Assembly: GCF_027579695.1 (NCBI RefSeq)
Contig: NC_083571.1
Span: forward strand, 37,598,443 to 37,662,442
Source: Neoarius graeffei
Taxonomy: Eukaryota > Chordata > Actinopteri > Siluriformes > Ariidae
Length of the DNA stretch: 64,000 nucleotides
Reading direction: 5' to 3'
The translations under genes were made by a program, and so were the position numbers. Shown piece after piece: positions 21,515-34,180 of this stretch (its first letter is position 1; each line of letters starts with the position of its first letter). The notes under the pieces were generated by a model. That model worked only from the letters and a program-made list of their open reading frames with translations, searched no databases and was not told the DNA's origin.

Positions 21515-22534
21515 CAGACCCTCCAGGATTTCGCGATGTTGCGATTTGCAACTTCAACGCAAATTCAACCAATCCCCGCAAATTCAGGGCGGTGTTGCAA
21601 TTATATCCAATCACCGCAACCTTCCCGCAAATTTGACCAATCATTGGTGTCGTCTTGAGGTGACGTCGACAAACTACCTTCCGCCTTACTTCCGTGTATA
21701 CATTCAAGAGAAGCAGCATGTGTGCAGTGTTGCCAGATTGGGTGGTTTTAAGTGCATTTTGGCGGGTTTTGAACATATTTTGGGCTGGAAAACGTCAGCA
21801 GTATCTGGCAACACTGCATGTGTGAGTCAGTGTTTATGTAGGCTTAAATTCTGTTACTGAAAGTGTGTTATGTTTACAGTGAAGGACTGTGTGCACTTTA
21901 CATTATTTTTTTACTTAATACAAGAAATTAATGGATGCCAATATTTTTGCCAAAATGGTATTTTATTTTCCATTGTTTAGGCAGCTTCAGCATCATACTG
22001 TGAGATTCTGTTCAAATTGTTTTTTTCTTCTATGAAGCCTGAGCCATTTATTTTATTAGTTTATAATTATTGTTTAATTTAGTCTTCAGGAGAGACTGCC
22101 TGCACACAGTACTAGTATTAATAGTTTTTTTTTTCTTACATGAAACCTGAGGCATTTATATTATATTTCAAGGTAACTTCATGTTGTGCTGTGAGGTTCT
22201 ATGCACTTTAACTTTTGAACCAACAGGTACATTTGGATAAGTAAAGCCTATTTTTCTGCATTTTTGTAGTCTTGGTAATCTTTTATATTGGTAAAGATGT
22301 TTATAGGGCCATTTCTCAGTGTCTTTGTTTTTTTAATCAATAGTTTTTCAATAATAACTTAATATTTAACATATCACTCAATTTTAATCACAAAAAGAGA
22401 AAATTGCAACAATTTCTCGCAACTTTCACTTCCTCCCGCAATGTAATCGCAACAAAAACCTAAAAAACACCGCAACATCAGACATTTTAGCCCGCAACAA
22501 TCACAAAAAAGGCCTGCAAAATCCTGGGGGCCTG
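21515..22534. mobile_element. hAT-like non-autonomous element
   Basis: About 1020 bases with inverted ends CAGACCCTCCAGGATTT (left) and AAATCCTGGGGGCCTG (right), beginning CAG and ending CTG as hAT elements do. The flanks share ATAAT, but a clean 8-bp duplication is not visible. The subterminal regions are rich in GCAAATT/GCAACTT motifs. It contains the 92-bp mini-MITE at 21725-21816. Confidence 0.6.
21725..21816. mobile_element. 92-bp hAT-type mini-MITE, copy 1
   Basis: Ends CAGTGTTGCCAGAT and ATCTGGCAACACTG, flanked by a perfect 8-bp duplication CATGTGTG (21717-21724 and 21817-21824). The interior contains TTTTAAGTGCATTTTGGCGG and TATTTTGGGCTGGAAAACGT. A second copy is at 57457-57547. Confidence 0.9.
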
Positions 22535-22785
22535 GATAATGTAGAAAAACCTATGGGTGAGTAGAATAGGGGTGTACAAACTTTTCACTTGTACTGTGTG
22601 TGTGTTCTCACTATAATTCTGAGTCTGGAGTACAGAGACGTGTGGTGATATAAACATGCTCTTATCACACTGCACACTTTTCAGCCAATTGGGTTGTGTC
22701 ATGTGGTGTGTTGTGTTTATTAGTTTCCTGTTGTTGGTTTTTGGCCCATGGGTCACCTCAGAGCAGTTTTTCTTGAGCAGTTCTG

Positions 22786-22834
<49 letters not shown>

Positions 22835-22910
22835 GCTGAGTCTTTTCCCTGTAAATAATCGAGCTGCAGTTTGTTTTCATGTAGCTGGACTGTATTGTGA
22901 CAGCTAACTA
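22535..22910. other. Tc1 end and unannotated stretch with (GT)n
   Basis: After the Tc1-like end (to about 22597), the only structure I see is a (GT)n tract at 22787-22833. Confidence 0.6.
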
Positions 22911-23112
22911 CACTCAAAAAAAACCATTGGATTTACTTAACCGAGTTATGGCAACCGGTCCAACGAAACTGTGTTAATTTAGATGTATTGAATACAGTTA
23001 TGTGTTGAAAAACTCAACATAACTGTATTCAATACATCTAAATTAACACAGTTTCGTGGGACCGGTTGCCATAACTCGGTTAAGTAAATCCAATGGTTTT
23101 TTTTTTTGAGTG
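22911..23112. mobile_element. 202-bp foldback MITE (CACTCAAAAAAA ends)
   Basis: A nearly perfect hairpin. The left arm begins CACTCAAAAAAAACCATTGG and the right arm ends CCAATGG-T(n)-GAGTG. The two arms of about 97 bases are inverted copies with a loop of only a few bases and a handful of mismatches. Flanking TA dinucleotides (22909-22910 and 23113-23114) fit a Tc1/mariner-type target duplication. Confidence 0.9.
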
Positions 23113-26100
23113 TATTAGCATGTAAGTTAGTTTATATTCTCAGGGTGATTAGCATGCTAGCTCTCAGATTAGTGAGGGATTGCGTGAGGTTGCTGTAAGG
23201 GGCAGATCTGTGTCAGATACGTTTAGTCAATGGAATGTGGACTGAGTTACAGACATGATGTGATATAAACCTGACTCACTGACTGACTCACTTTTATAAC
23301 TGAATCACCAACTCACTCACCTATTCACTGAGTGAGTGACATCCTGACTCATTCACTGATTGACTCACTGACTGGGTCACCAATTGACTACTAACTCAGT
23401 GACTGACTCATTGACTGATTCACTTATTTACTCAATGACTGACTCTCTCACTGACTCATGCACTAACTGACTGACTATCTAACTGACTCACTGGCTCCCT
23501 GACTGACTCCCTGACTGGCTCACTGATTCCATAACTGGCACCCTGACTGACTCCCCAACTGTCTCACTGGCTCCCCAAATGGCTCCCCAAATGACATACT
23601 AGTTCCTCAGCTGGCTCCCTGACTGATTCAGACATTCCCCAACTGACTCCCCGACTGACTCCGGAACTGACTCAGTGATACCCCAACTGGCTCCCCGACT
23701 GACTCCCCAACTGACTTACTGAGTCCACAGCTGACTCACTGACTACCTGACTGACTCCCTAACTGACTTCCCGATTCCTTGACAGGCCCCTGACTGACTC
23801 ATTGGCTCAGTGAGTGACTGGCTCATGACTGATTCCCCAACTGGCTCCCTAACTGACTCCCTGACTGACTCACTGATTTCATGACTGACTCCCTGACTGA
23901 CTAACTGACTCATTGACTGGCTCCCTGACTGTCTCAATGATTCCCCTACTGACTTCCCAACTGACTCACTAATTCCTCGACTGACTCCACAACTGACTCA
24001 TTATTCCCTGACTGGCTCCCCAACTAACTCACTGATACCCCGAAAGACTCCTCAACTGGCTTCCTTACTGATTCCCCGACTGATTCACTGACTTTGCGAC
24101 TGACTCACTGATTCCCCAACTGCTCCTGACTGGCTCAATGACTCCCTGACTGACTCCATGACTGATTGCCTGAGTGACTCCCTGACTGAATCCCTGATTC
24201 CCTGACTGGCTCCCCGACTGACTCCCTGACTGAATCACTTGCTCAATGATTGGCTTCCTGACTGACCCACTGATTCCCTAAATGACTTCTGGACTGACTC
24301 ACTGACTCCCCAACTGGCTCCCTAACTGACTCTCTGACTGACTCCCTGACTGACTCCATGACTGACTCACTGGCTTCCCAACTGGCTCCCGGATTGACTC
24401 CCCAACTCCCCAAATGACTCACTGATTCCCTGACAGGCCCCTGACTGACTCCCTGACTGACTCATTGTCTCTGTGACTGGCTCTGTGACTGATTCCCCAA
24501 CTGACTCAATGGCACCACACCTAGCTCCCTAACTGACTCCCTGACTGGCTCACTGATTCCTTGACTGGCTCCCCAACTGTCTCACTGATTCCCCAACTGA
24601 CTTCCCAATTGACTCACTTATTACGTGACCGGCTCCATGACTTACTTACTGATACCCCGATAGACTCCCCAACTGGCTTCCCGACTGATTCCCTGACTGA
24701 CTCACTGACACTCCGACTGACTCCCTGACTGACTCACTGACACCCCAACTGACTCCCTGACTGACTCACTGACTCCCTGATTGAGTCCATGACTGACTCA
24801 CTGACTGATTCCCCAAGAGACTCCCTGACTGACTCCCTGATTTCCTGACTGGCTCCCCGACTGACTTCCTGACTGAGTCACTGACTCACTGACTGGCTTC
24901 TAAACTGACTCACTGATTCCCCGACTGGTTTCCTGACTGACTCACTGATTCCCCATCTGGCTTCCTGACTGACTCACTGATTCCCCATCTGGCTTCCCAA
25001 CTGACTCACTGACACTTCAACTGGCTCTCTGACTGGCTCTCTGACTGACTCGCTGGCTCCACGACTGGCTCCCCGATTGACTCTCGAAACTCCCCAAATG
25101 ACTCACCAACTGACTCTCTGACTGACTCACTGATTCCCCAACTGACACAATGATTCCGCAATTGACACAGTGATTCCCCACCTGGCTCCCTGATTGGCTC
25201 CCCAACTGACTCCCTGACTGGCTTCCTGACTGACTCCCTGTCTCCACAACTAACTCACAGATTCCCCGACTGACTGCCTGACTGACTCACTGATTCCCAA
25301 ACTGACTCCCTGACTGACACACCAATTGCCCAACTGGCTCCCTGAATGGCTATCTGACTTGCTCCCTGACTGACTCCCCAACTCCCCGAATGACTCGCCA
25401 ACTGACTCTCTGACTGACTCACTGATTCCCTGGCTGGATCCCCGACTGACAAATTATTTCCTGACTGGGACAATGATTCCCCACCTGGCTCCCCAATTTG
25501 ACTCCCTGACTGACTCACTGGTACCCTGACTGACTCCCTGACTGGCTAGCCAACTGGCTCCCTGCCTGGCTCCCAGATGAACTCAGTGATACTCTGACTG
25601 GCTGCCCGACTGGCATCCCAACTGACTCCCCGATTCCATGACTGGCTCCCAGACTGACTCCACGATTCCCTGCCTGGCTCCCTGCCTGGCTCCCTGACTG
25701 ACTACCCGACTGACTCACTGATTTCCGAACTGACTCAGTGACTCCCCGACTGACTCACTGACTCCCCAAATAGCTCTTCAACTGGTTCCCCAACTGACTC
25801 CCTGACTGGCTCCCCATTGGTCTCACTGGCTCCCTGACTGACTCACCGACTGACAAACTGATTCCCCAGCTGCCTCACTGGCTCTCCGACTGACTCCCCA
25901 ATTTCTTGATTGCCTTCCAGACTGACTCCCCAACTGGCTCCCTGACTGATGCCCCAACTGACTCACTTACTCCCCAACTGATTCCCCAACTGACTCACTG
26001 ATACCAAGACTGACTCCCTGACTGGCTCCCTGACTGACTCCCTGACTCCACAAATAACTCACTGATTCCCTGCCTGACTGACTGATTCCCTGACTGGCTC

Positions 26101-26940
26101 CCTGACTGACTCACTGATTCCCTAACTGACTCCCTGACTGACTCACTGATTCCCTGATTGGCTCTCCGACTGACACACTGATTGCCTGAATGGCTCCCCA
26201 AATGGCTCCCTAACTGACTCCCTGATTCCTTGACTGGCTCCCCAACTGTCTCACTGATTCCCTGAATGACTCCCCAACTGACTCACTTATTCCCTGACTG
26301 GCTTCATGACTAACTCACTGATACCCTGATAGACTCCCCAACTGGCTTCCCGACTGATTCCCCGATTGACTCACTGATTTCCCAACTGACTCACTGACTG
26401 ACTCACTAACTCCCCAACTGATTCCATGTCTGACTCACTGACTGATTTCCCGACTGACTGCCTGACTCACTGATTCCCTAACTGACTCCCTGACTGACTC
26501 CCTGATTCCCTGACTGGCTCCCTGACTGACTCCCTGACTGAGTCACTGGCTCACTGACTGGCTTCAAAAACTGACTGACTGATTCCACCAAGGGCGCAGA
26601 TAGCATGGGGGACGGGGGGGACATGTCCCCCCCAGATTTATAGTGACCCCATCTGTCCCCCCCACCCACCGTCCCTACGTAAGGCGCCACACATAGGTAG
26701 AAAAAGTGAGGATTAATGTTCCGTTAGTTAGACTAACTTACACTGCAGCACAAAGTTGAAATGGCAGCAGCAGCAGCCTTGTCAGTGATCAATCCACATT
26801 TTCCCCTTCTTGAATCGGTGTAGGCTGGAGCAGATCCTTGCAGAGTTGAGAAAGCAAGGTGTTCATTTTCCACGTAATTCTCGGTTAATAACACTGCACA
26901 GCTCATCCATTTGATAGCAGTGGTGTTTCTGCTGCGACTA

Positions 26941-27172
26941 ATGGTGCATTCAGTTGTACTCGTAAGTTGGAAGTTCGAAGTCGGAAAAGCATTAAAATCC
27001 AGCATCTCCCAGCATAAACGTTGGGGTTTTCGTTTCATTTCATTAACTGGCCATTTTTTTCGAATTCCATGTTCCATGATGTCCCAGTTTTTAAACTGGG
27101 AAGCGCTCAGTTCTGAGGTTATGTTGCTCGGAGCTCCAAGTTCCGACTTCCAATGTAAATGTAACGCACCAT
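26941..27172. mobile_element. MITE with ATGGTGC ends, nested in hAT
   Basis: The left end begins ATGGTGCATTCAGTTGTACT and the right end finishes GTAACGCACCAT. Inner inverted matches (AGTTGGAAGTTCGAAGTCGG versus CAAGTTCCGACTTCCAA) support a palindromic MITE. The target duplication is not resolved. Confidence 0.6.
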
Positions 27173-27537
27173 CTCGACCCCGGGGTCCTAAGGGGAGCTG
27201 GGGACTTTGCCTGTCGCGGTAACCATAGTGATCATAAACAACTGTCTAATGACAGAGCTGGTGATCTTTCTGCCACATTAAGCCAGAGAAGAGGGGGGAA
27301 AAAATCACAGCGTTTGTTTCAAGAACCAAAAGATGTAAATATCCTCTGCCTGTTGCCTTTCCCAGATGTGACAAATACTTGTTTTGTAATGTTGAGTAGC
27401 TAGTCTGATAATAATAAGAAGGAATTTGGACTTACCTGAAGTAGGCTAAATGTAAAATAACAGCATTCTAGGCTGTAGGTGAATATCTTTTAATGTTGTT
27501 ATTTTTATGTATAATGTTATTTTAGTAAGCAGCAACT

Positions 27538-27908
27538 CATCTCATCTCATTATCTCTAGCTGCTTTATCCTTCTACAGGGTCGCAGGCAAGCTGGAGCCT
27601 ATCCCAGCTGACTACGGGCGAAAGGCGGGGTACACCCTGGACAAGTCGCCAGGTCATCACAGGGCTGACACATAGACATAGACAACCATTCACACTCACA
27701 TTTACGGTCAATTTTAGAGTCACCAGTTAACCTAACCTGCATGTCTTTGGACTGTGGGGGAAACCGGAGCACCCGGAGGAAACCCACACGGACATGGGGA
27801 GAACATGCAAACTCCACACAGAAAGGCCCGTGCCAGCCCCGGGGCTCGAACCCAGGACCTTCTTGCTGTGGGGCGACAGCGCTAACCACTACACCACCGT
27901 GCCGCCCT
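27538..27908 (-). mobile_element. tRNA-headed SINE, (GAGAT)n-tail subfamily, nested in hAT
   Basis: Full-length reverse copy with an 11-bp duplication AAGCAGCAACT (27527-27537 and 27909-27919). It dates after the hAT insertion because it interrupts hAT sequence. Confidence 0.94.
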
Positions 27909-28116
27909 AAGCAGCAACTGTTAACTGAAATTATGAGATTCAAGATGTTAACATTGTCCTCCTGGCAATCCCTGGTGGGGTCAACAATGAAAAACAAAAA
28001 ACAATTAGCTACAGCGTTTTTTCAAAAACTGAGCAATGTTGACCAGGTAGGCCTTTGTCTACCAATGTTCATTCAGTTAGAAAACTCACAATTCGAATGT
28101 ATATTGAAGCTTCAGT

Positions 28117-28132
<16 letters not shown>

Positions 28133-28195
<63 letters not shown>
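28133..28195. repeat. (TA)n microsatellite
   Basis: About 31 TA dinucleotides inside the hAT element. Tyr/Ile repeat ORFs over it are artefacts. Confidence 0.97.
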
Positions 28196-28198
<3 letters not shown>

Positions 28199-30105
28199 TT
28201 TACACAAAATGGAATCATTTGCCGACAGCTCAGTCCCCCCCAGTTCAAAAATCCTATCTGCGCCCTTGGATTCCACAACTGGCTTTGCGACTGAAAGCCA
28301 GTTTGCGATTGGCTCCTCAACTGGCTCTCTGACTGACTCACTGGCTCCACAACTGGCTCCCTGACTGACTCCCCAACTGACTCAGTGATACCTGACTGGC
28401 TCCCCGACTGGCTCCCCCACTGGCTCCCTGACTGACTCCCCAACTCCGCGACTGACTCTGTGACTGGCTCACTGATTCCCTGACTGGCTCCCCAACTGAC
28501 TCACTGGTACCCTGACTGAATCCCCAAATGGATCCCTGACTAATTCCCCTACTGACTCCATGCCTGACTCACTGATTCCCCAACTGACTCACTGACTCCC
28601 TGACTGATTCCCCAAATGACTCACTGATACCATGACTGATGCCACGACTGATGCAATGACTCCCCAACTGATTCCCCAACTGACTCCCAGACTGACTCCA
28701 CAATTCCCCCACTGACTCCCTGACTGGCTCCCCAACTGACTCACTGGCTCCCCGAATGGCTCCCTGTGTGACTCCCCGGCTGACTTACTGGTTCCCCAAC
28801 TGGATCCCTGACTGGCTCCCCATCTGTTTCCCTGGCTCCTTGACTGGCTCACCAAGTGACTCCCCGACTGACTTACTGATTCTCTGACTGGCTCCCTGAC
28901 TTACTCACTGATACCCCGACTGTCTCCCAGAATGACTCCCTGACTGACTCACTGATTCTCTGACTGACTCCAAGACTGACTCAATGACTCCCCGACTGAC
29001 TCCCTGACTCATTGGCTCACTGATTGACTCCCAGACTAACTCACTAATTCCCTGACTGGCTCTCTGACTGATTCCCTGACACCCCAACTGGCTCCCAGAA
29101 TGACTCCCTGACTGACTCTCACTGATTCCTCAACTGGCTCCCCAACTGACTCACTGATACCCCGACTGGCTCCCTGACTGACTCCCCAACTGACTCACTG
29201 GCTCCCTAACTGACTCCCTGAATGACTCCCTAACTGACTCACTGATACCCTGACTGGCTCCCCAACTGGCTCACTGACTGACTCCCCGACTCCCTGGCTG
29301 ACTCCCTGACTGACTCCCTGATTTTCCGACTGACTCCCTGACTGACTCACTGATTCCGTGACTAGCTCCCTGACTGACACACTGATCCTCCAACTGACTC
29401 CCTGAGTGACTCACTGATTCCATGACGAGCTCCCTGACTAACACATTGATTCCCTGACTGGCTCCCTGACTGGCTCCCCAACTGACTCCCCGACTGACTC
29501 ACTGATTCCCAACTGTTTCCCTCACTGACTCACTGATTCCCGACTGGCTCCTCAACTGACACACTGATTCCCGACTGGCTCCTCAACTGACACAATGATT
29601 CCCCAACTGGCTCCCCGACTGACTCACTGATTCCCCAACTGACTCCCTGACTGACTTACTGATTCCTGACTGGCTCCCTGACTGATACACTGATTCCCCG
29701 ACTGACTCCCTGACTGACTCACTGATTCCCTGACTGGCTCCCCAACTGACTCACTGATTCCCTGACTGGCTCCCCGACAAACTTTCTGATACCTCGACTG
29801 GCTGCCTGACTGAATCCTTGACTGACTCCCTTATTCCCGACTGGTTCCCTGACTGATTGCCCAACTGGCTCACTGACTGACTCCCCAATTCCCTGTCTCC
29901 CTGACTGACTCCCCCACTGACTCCCTGACTGACTCACTGATTCTCCAACTGGCTCTCTGGCTCACTCCATGACTGACTCACTGATTCCCAACTGGCTCCC
30001 TGACTGATTTCCCGAATGACTCACTGATTCCCGACTGGCTCCCCGACTGACTCTCCGACTGACTCCCCATCTCCCTGACTGACTCCCTGACTGACTCCCT
30101 GAGCT

Positions 30106-31425
30106 CTGTTCTTTACAAAATGCAACAATATACACATTTAATTTGGTGTTGTCTCAATGGGGAACCTGGAGCTGAAGTGTGTGTCTCTGGTTTGTTTTTC
30201 TGTCACATCAACAAAAAAAGAAACGTTTTTCTTAATTTTCACACATCACTCTCACAACTGCTCATAAAAAAAACTCAGCCACTGACAGACTTTAGAAAGA
30301 TCTCCGAGGATGTGGAGGCTGATGGAGAACCATTAGACCTGCACACGGGTTCCTCTGAGGATCAGAAACCTTGGTTAGCTCTGAGTGATGCATAGCTCTG
30401 ACACTGGAGACTCCTTCCATAAACACATTTCTCCTGACAGGAATCTTTACCACATCAACCTTGATATTTAATCAATTTATTATCAGTGGAGTGTCTGATG
30501 GACATTCTGGACATTGAATGAGCCATTACTATGGAAACCATATCAGAACTAGTGCATTAACCTGTGATCTGATTCAATTCATCAACATCTCGCTTTTTCT
30601 TTCTTTTTCTGCCCACACTTTTCTACATGCACTTAATAATTTTTTATTTGGAAATCTTAATCTTGGGAGTTAAATTGATAAAGGAATAAAATAAATCTTT
30701 TTTTTTTAATTGCAAGCTTTAAAATAACTCTTATTTCTAGGTTTATTACACATTATATTTCTATTTAGCATTTATATATTATTTATGATATACTTCTCTT
30801 TTAATTATATATATTCTCTTTTTAATAACTTATATACTCTGTGTGTGTGTTTAAAATTTATGTAATATTTTATACCATATTTTTTTTTCTATTGTTGAGA
30901 ATATTTTGTGGTACTTACACAAATTAAATGTGTATAAATATGTATTAATTTTATGATGCATTACTATTTTATTTCAGCAATTATATAATTTATATTATTT
31001 TAGAATTAAATTATTGTATTTTATTAAATTGCTGTAATTTTCAAATTTCTCTCTTAAATTATTAATTTGTTTGACATTTTTGACATTTAATTCATTTATT
31101 TCTGTTTTATTCCTTTTGGATTTTATTTAAACACCCAATGAATGCAAAAGATTTTGTATGTGTGTGTGTGCATGGGTATGTGTGTTTATTTCTGGCTCAT
31201 AGTGAATGCTTGGATTCTTGAACTTCCTCACATACTGCTATTTTAAAACACACTCTTTCAGTGGACATGCATAGACTTCCAGTGACACAGTAGTGAACTC
31301 ACACACATGCGCACACACACACATACACACACACTCTCTCTCTCTTAGAAACTGTTCCAATGATATGTACTTCAGAAGAACAAGCGCATTCCTTCCTCGA
31401 CAACTTCCTGTCACATCAAAATGGC

Positions 31426-31480
<55 letters not shown>

Positions 31481-31719
31481 AGTTCTATAGGAAACACTTT
31501 TTCTAGTGCAAAATGTAAAACAAATTAGGGTTTTGTATCAAAATTGTTGTACTTTTGTTCTTTGTCACCGTTTTATGTGTGTAATTGTGTGAGTGTGTGT
31601 GCGTGCGCGTGAGCACTTGTGTTCCATGGAAACAGTCTAAGTTGGGAACCAGAGGAGCCCACACTTGTTTACTTTTAGTCACACCATTGTATAGAGAAAA
31701 CAGACACAACTGTACACAC

Positions 31720-31771
<52 letters not shown>

Positions 31772-32028
31772 TTTGGTGTTTAGTGAACATGCCCAGTTTA
31801 GTCAGGTTATTTAGACATCTGTTGCCAGCGGTTACCACGCTGCTGGTGGCCATAGCAACGTTGTTTCCATGGCTCTTGGCAAAGTTTTAAAAAGACTCCA
31901 GAAAGAAAACACAAAGTTATGTGTAGATTATGGTGAAGTTCCACAGGAACGATTCTGTTACACTGAAGTGTGTTTGTGGTGGTGTGTTACTATTTGTGTG
32001 TGGTTAAGTTTGACATTAGTGTTTAACA
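30106..32028. other. AT-rich unannotated stretch with GT/CA tracts
   Basis: 30590-31160 is strongly AT-rich. (GT)n lies at 31429-31477 and (CA)n at 31714-31769. No ORF resembles a known protein. Confidence 0.6.
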
Positions 32029-32039
32029 GGGTTTGGTGG

Positions 32040-32417
32040 AGGCAGCACAGTGGTGTAGTGGTTAGCGCTGTCGCCTCACAGCAAGAAGGTCCTGGGTTCG
32101 AGCCCAGCGGCCAACGGAGGCCTTTCTGTGTAGAGCTTGCATGTTCTCCCCGTGTCCGCGTGGGTTTCCTCCGGGTGCTCCGGTTTCCTCCACAGTCCAA
32201 AGACATACAGGTTAGGTTAATTGGTGACTCTAAATTGACCGTAGGTGTGAATGTGAGTGTGAATGGTTGTTTGTCTCTGTGTTAGTCATGTGATGACCTG
32301 GTGACTTGTCCAGGGTGTACCCCGCCTCTCGCCCGTAGTCAGCTGGGATAGGCTCCAGCTTGCCTGCGACCCTGTAGAACAGGATAAGCAGCTACAGATA
32401 ATGGATGGATGGATGGA
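32040..32417 (+). mobile_element. tRNA-headed SINE, (GGAT)n-tail subfamily
   Basis: Full-length forward copy with an 11-bp duplication GGGTTTGGTGG (32029-32039 and 32418-32428). The tail reads GATAAGCAGCTACAGATAATGG then GGAT repeats, unlike the TAGAGATAATGAGATGAG tail of most copies here. Confidence 0.94.
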
Positions 32418-32428
32418 GGGTTTGGTGG

Positions 32429-33343
32429 TAAGAGTGAGACAGACAGATGAAATAGCGAGAATGATGAGAGAGTGAGACAGAGAGAAGGACAAGGGGAGAT
32501 ACAAGAGATAAACAGGAAAAGGTGCAAAAGAGACAGAAATCAATGTGATGTTGGAAACAGAGAGAAAAAGATGAGGTGTGTGTGTGTGTGTGTGGTCCCG
32601 GCTTTGGTTTGCGATCAGAAAGGCTTCCACAAAAGGACACACACATGTAGCACCTGCCCCTGCTCTCCACTGCCAACACACACCCACACACACACAGTGA
32701 GGGTGTGTGTAATTCTATTTCTTTGAAAATCTTTGTTTTATTTTCAGCTGAAATGCTCCTTTAATGCTTGGCACTTTATCCTGACAGAGCATCTGCAGAA
32801 GATTTAGCGCGCGTGTGTGTGTGTAAAGGTGACAGGTTTATCGAGCAGGTTCACAGCTATAAGTTAAGAACAGCGCCTCTCTGAACTCCATTGTGTTGAT
32901 CTTATGAAAAAGCTTTAACACATTTTTATTCATTTCATTTTCTCAAAAGTCTCCAGTTTCCTTCTTCAGTTTTGAAAATGAGCTACAACGCTAATGTCGC
33001 TAACAATTAATGTACGCTAATGGCCACCAGTTTAGCATGACTGACTCTGACACTGTTCTTTATAAACAGGGACAGAAGGAGAGAGTCACCCAGAGACACA
33101 CACACACACACACACACACACAGGGAGATCACTTTCTTTCTCAGTATCAGAATCAGACAGCAAGCATGGCCTAAAATATGAAGGCGGAGCCTGTTCATTA
33201 GAAGTTAATAGGATGATGATAAAATTTGCATTTAATATCCATATTTAATTATTTTATGAACAAAATGTTCCTGACAAACAGAATGTGCTGCGAGGCAACT
33301 GTGAGGATTTACACATGCAGGTTTAGTGTGTAATGCTGAAGTG

Positions 33344-33379
<36 letters not shown>

Positions 33380-33474
33380 TGCCGTGCTGTTGTAGCAGAA
33401 TCTGATCTCCTTTTGCCATTAAAACTCAGACACATCATAAAATATTCATACAGGTCTACAATCATGAAAAACCC

Positions 33475-33535
<61 letters not shown>

Positions 33536-33887
33536 TTGTGTTTAGTTTTGCTGTCACCAACAAATCAGAAGTACAGTTTGAAAACAGCCAGAAAAAACAA
33601 TGGCAGTCACAGCAGGAGGAGCGATGGTCTTAAAGATGATGGTTATAGCCGTGAGAATCAGAGCAAGGATAGCAATTATCTTTCTCATGTTTGTTTGTTT
33701 CGTTTCTAATTTTTATAATTATCTCTCGATATTTCATGAAGGTTTTGTGTGAGAGAGTGAGAGCATGACCTACTGGTGTGTGTGTGTCTGTGTGTGTGTG
33801 AGAGAGAGAGAAAATTAATCATTAATGATAAAACATGCATTTGTTCCTTGAACCATCAAACCACTTCAGGTAATAACACCATCCATC

Positions 33888-33934
<47 letters not shown>

Positions 33935-34180
33935 CTGAAATAACCTTTACGACACCCTGTACAGAGCACTATCAGTGCTTTATAGGCAAATTACCCATAA
34001 TCCTCCCCATTGTCCTTATTTCCAGCAGCAGGCCACAATGTACTGCAAAACCCGTACTGCATTTGGTTCCTCTTCTTGCTCAAGAACCATGTGGGTGGAG
34101 CCAAAACAGCTTATTTATTACATCAAATAAAAAATAAAACAATACAATAAAAAGATTATTATTGGAGATTCAGCCACAGA
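32429..34180. repeat. microsatellite-rich, gene-free block
   Basis: (GT)n at about 32576-32594, 33346-33378 and 33892-33932. (CA)n at about 33096-33121 and 33475-33533. No recognisable gene in between. Confidence 0.75.

Larger units (their letters stand above)
21370..22597. mobile_element. Tc1-like terminal region split by a hAT-like element
   Basis: Sequence outside the inserted element joins ACTTTTGACGTCTTCAGTATTGTTCTATAAT (21475-21514 region) with ATAATGTAGAAAAACC...GGGGTGTACAAACTTTTCAC (22536-22590). This is the usual terminal stretch of a fish Tc1-like element, ending ACTTGTACTGT. The 1-kb insertion at 21515-22534 splits it. Confidence 0.55.
26589..28268. mobile_element. hAT element inserted in the minisatellite
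   Basis: 1680 bases with perfect inverted ends CAAGGGCGCAGATAG and CTATCTGCGCCCTTG, flanked by an exact 8-bp duplication GATTCCAC (26581-26588 and 28269-28276) taken from the minisatellite unit. A C/G-rich subterminal patch (GGGGGACGGGGGGGACATG; CAGTCCCCCCCAG) lies near both ends. No recognisable hAT transposase, so it is non-autonomous or heavily deleted. Three younger features lie inside: a MITE (26941-27172), a SINE (27538-27908) and a (TA)n tract (28133-28195). Confidence 0.92.
23263..30105. repeat. large CTGACTGACTCCC-type minisatellite/satellite
   Basis: About 6.8 kb, of which 1.68 kb is an inserted hAT element (26589-28268). Basic tetramers CTGA, CTCC and CTCA are arranged in 8-, 12- and 20-odd-base groupings such as CTGACTGGCTCCCTGACTGA and CTCACTGATTCCCCAACTGA. 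Units are degenerate and no single higher-order period is obvious by eye. On the minus strand it reads as many short Ser-Gln-Gly/Val-rich open frames, which result from the repeat. Confidence 0.92.

Noticed and set aside
23743..29937. Many minus-strand Ser-Gln-Gly-Val-rich open frames in the CTGACT array
   Set aside because: They follow from a repeat lacking stop codons in one frame. They have no common start context, no splice signals and no non-repeat sequence, so I do not call a Ser/Gln-rich protein gene.
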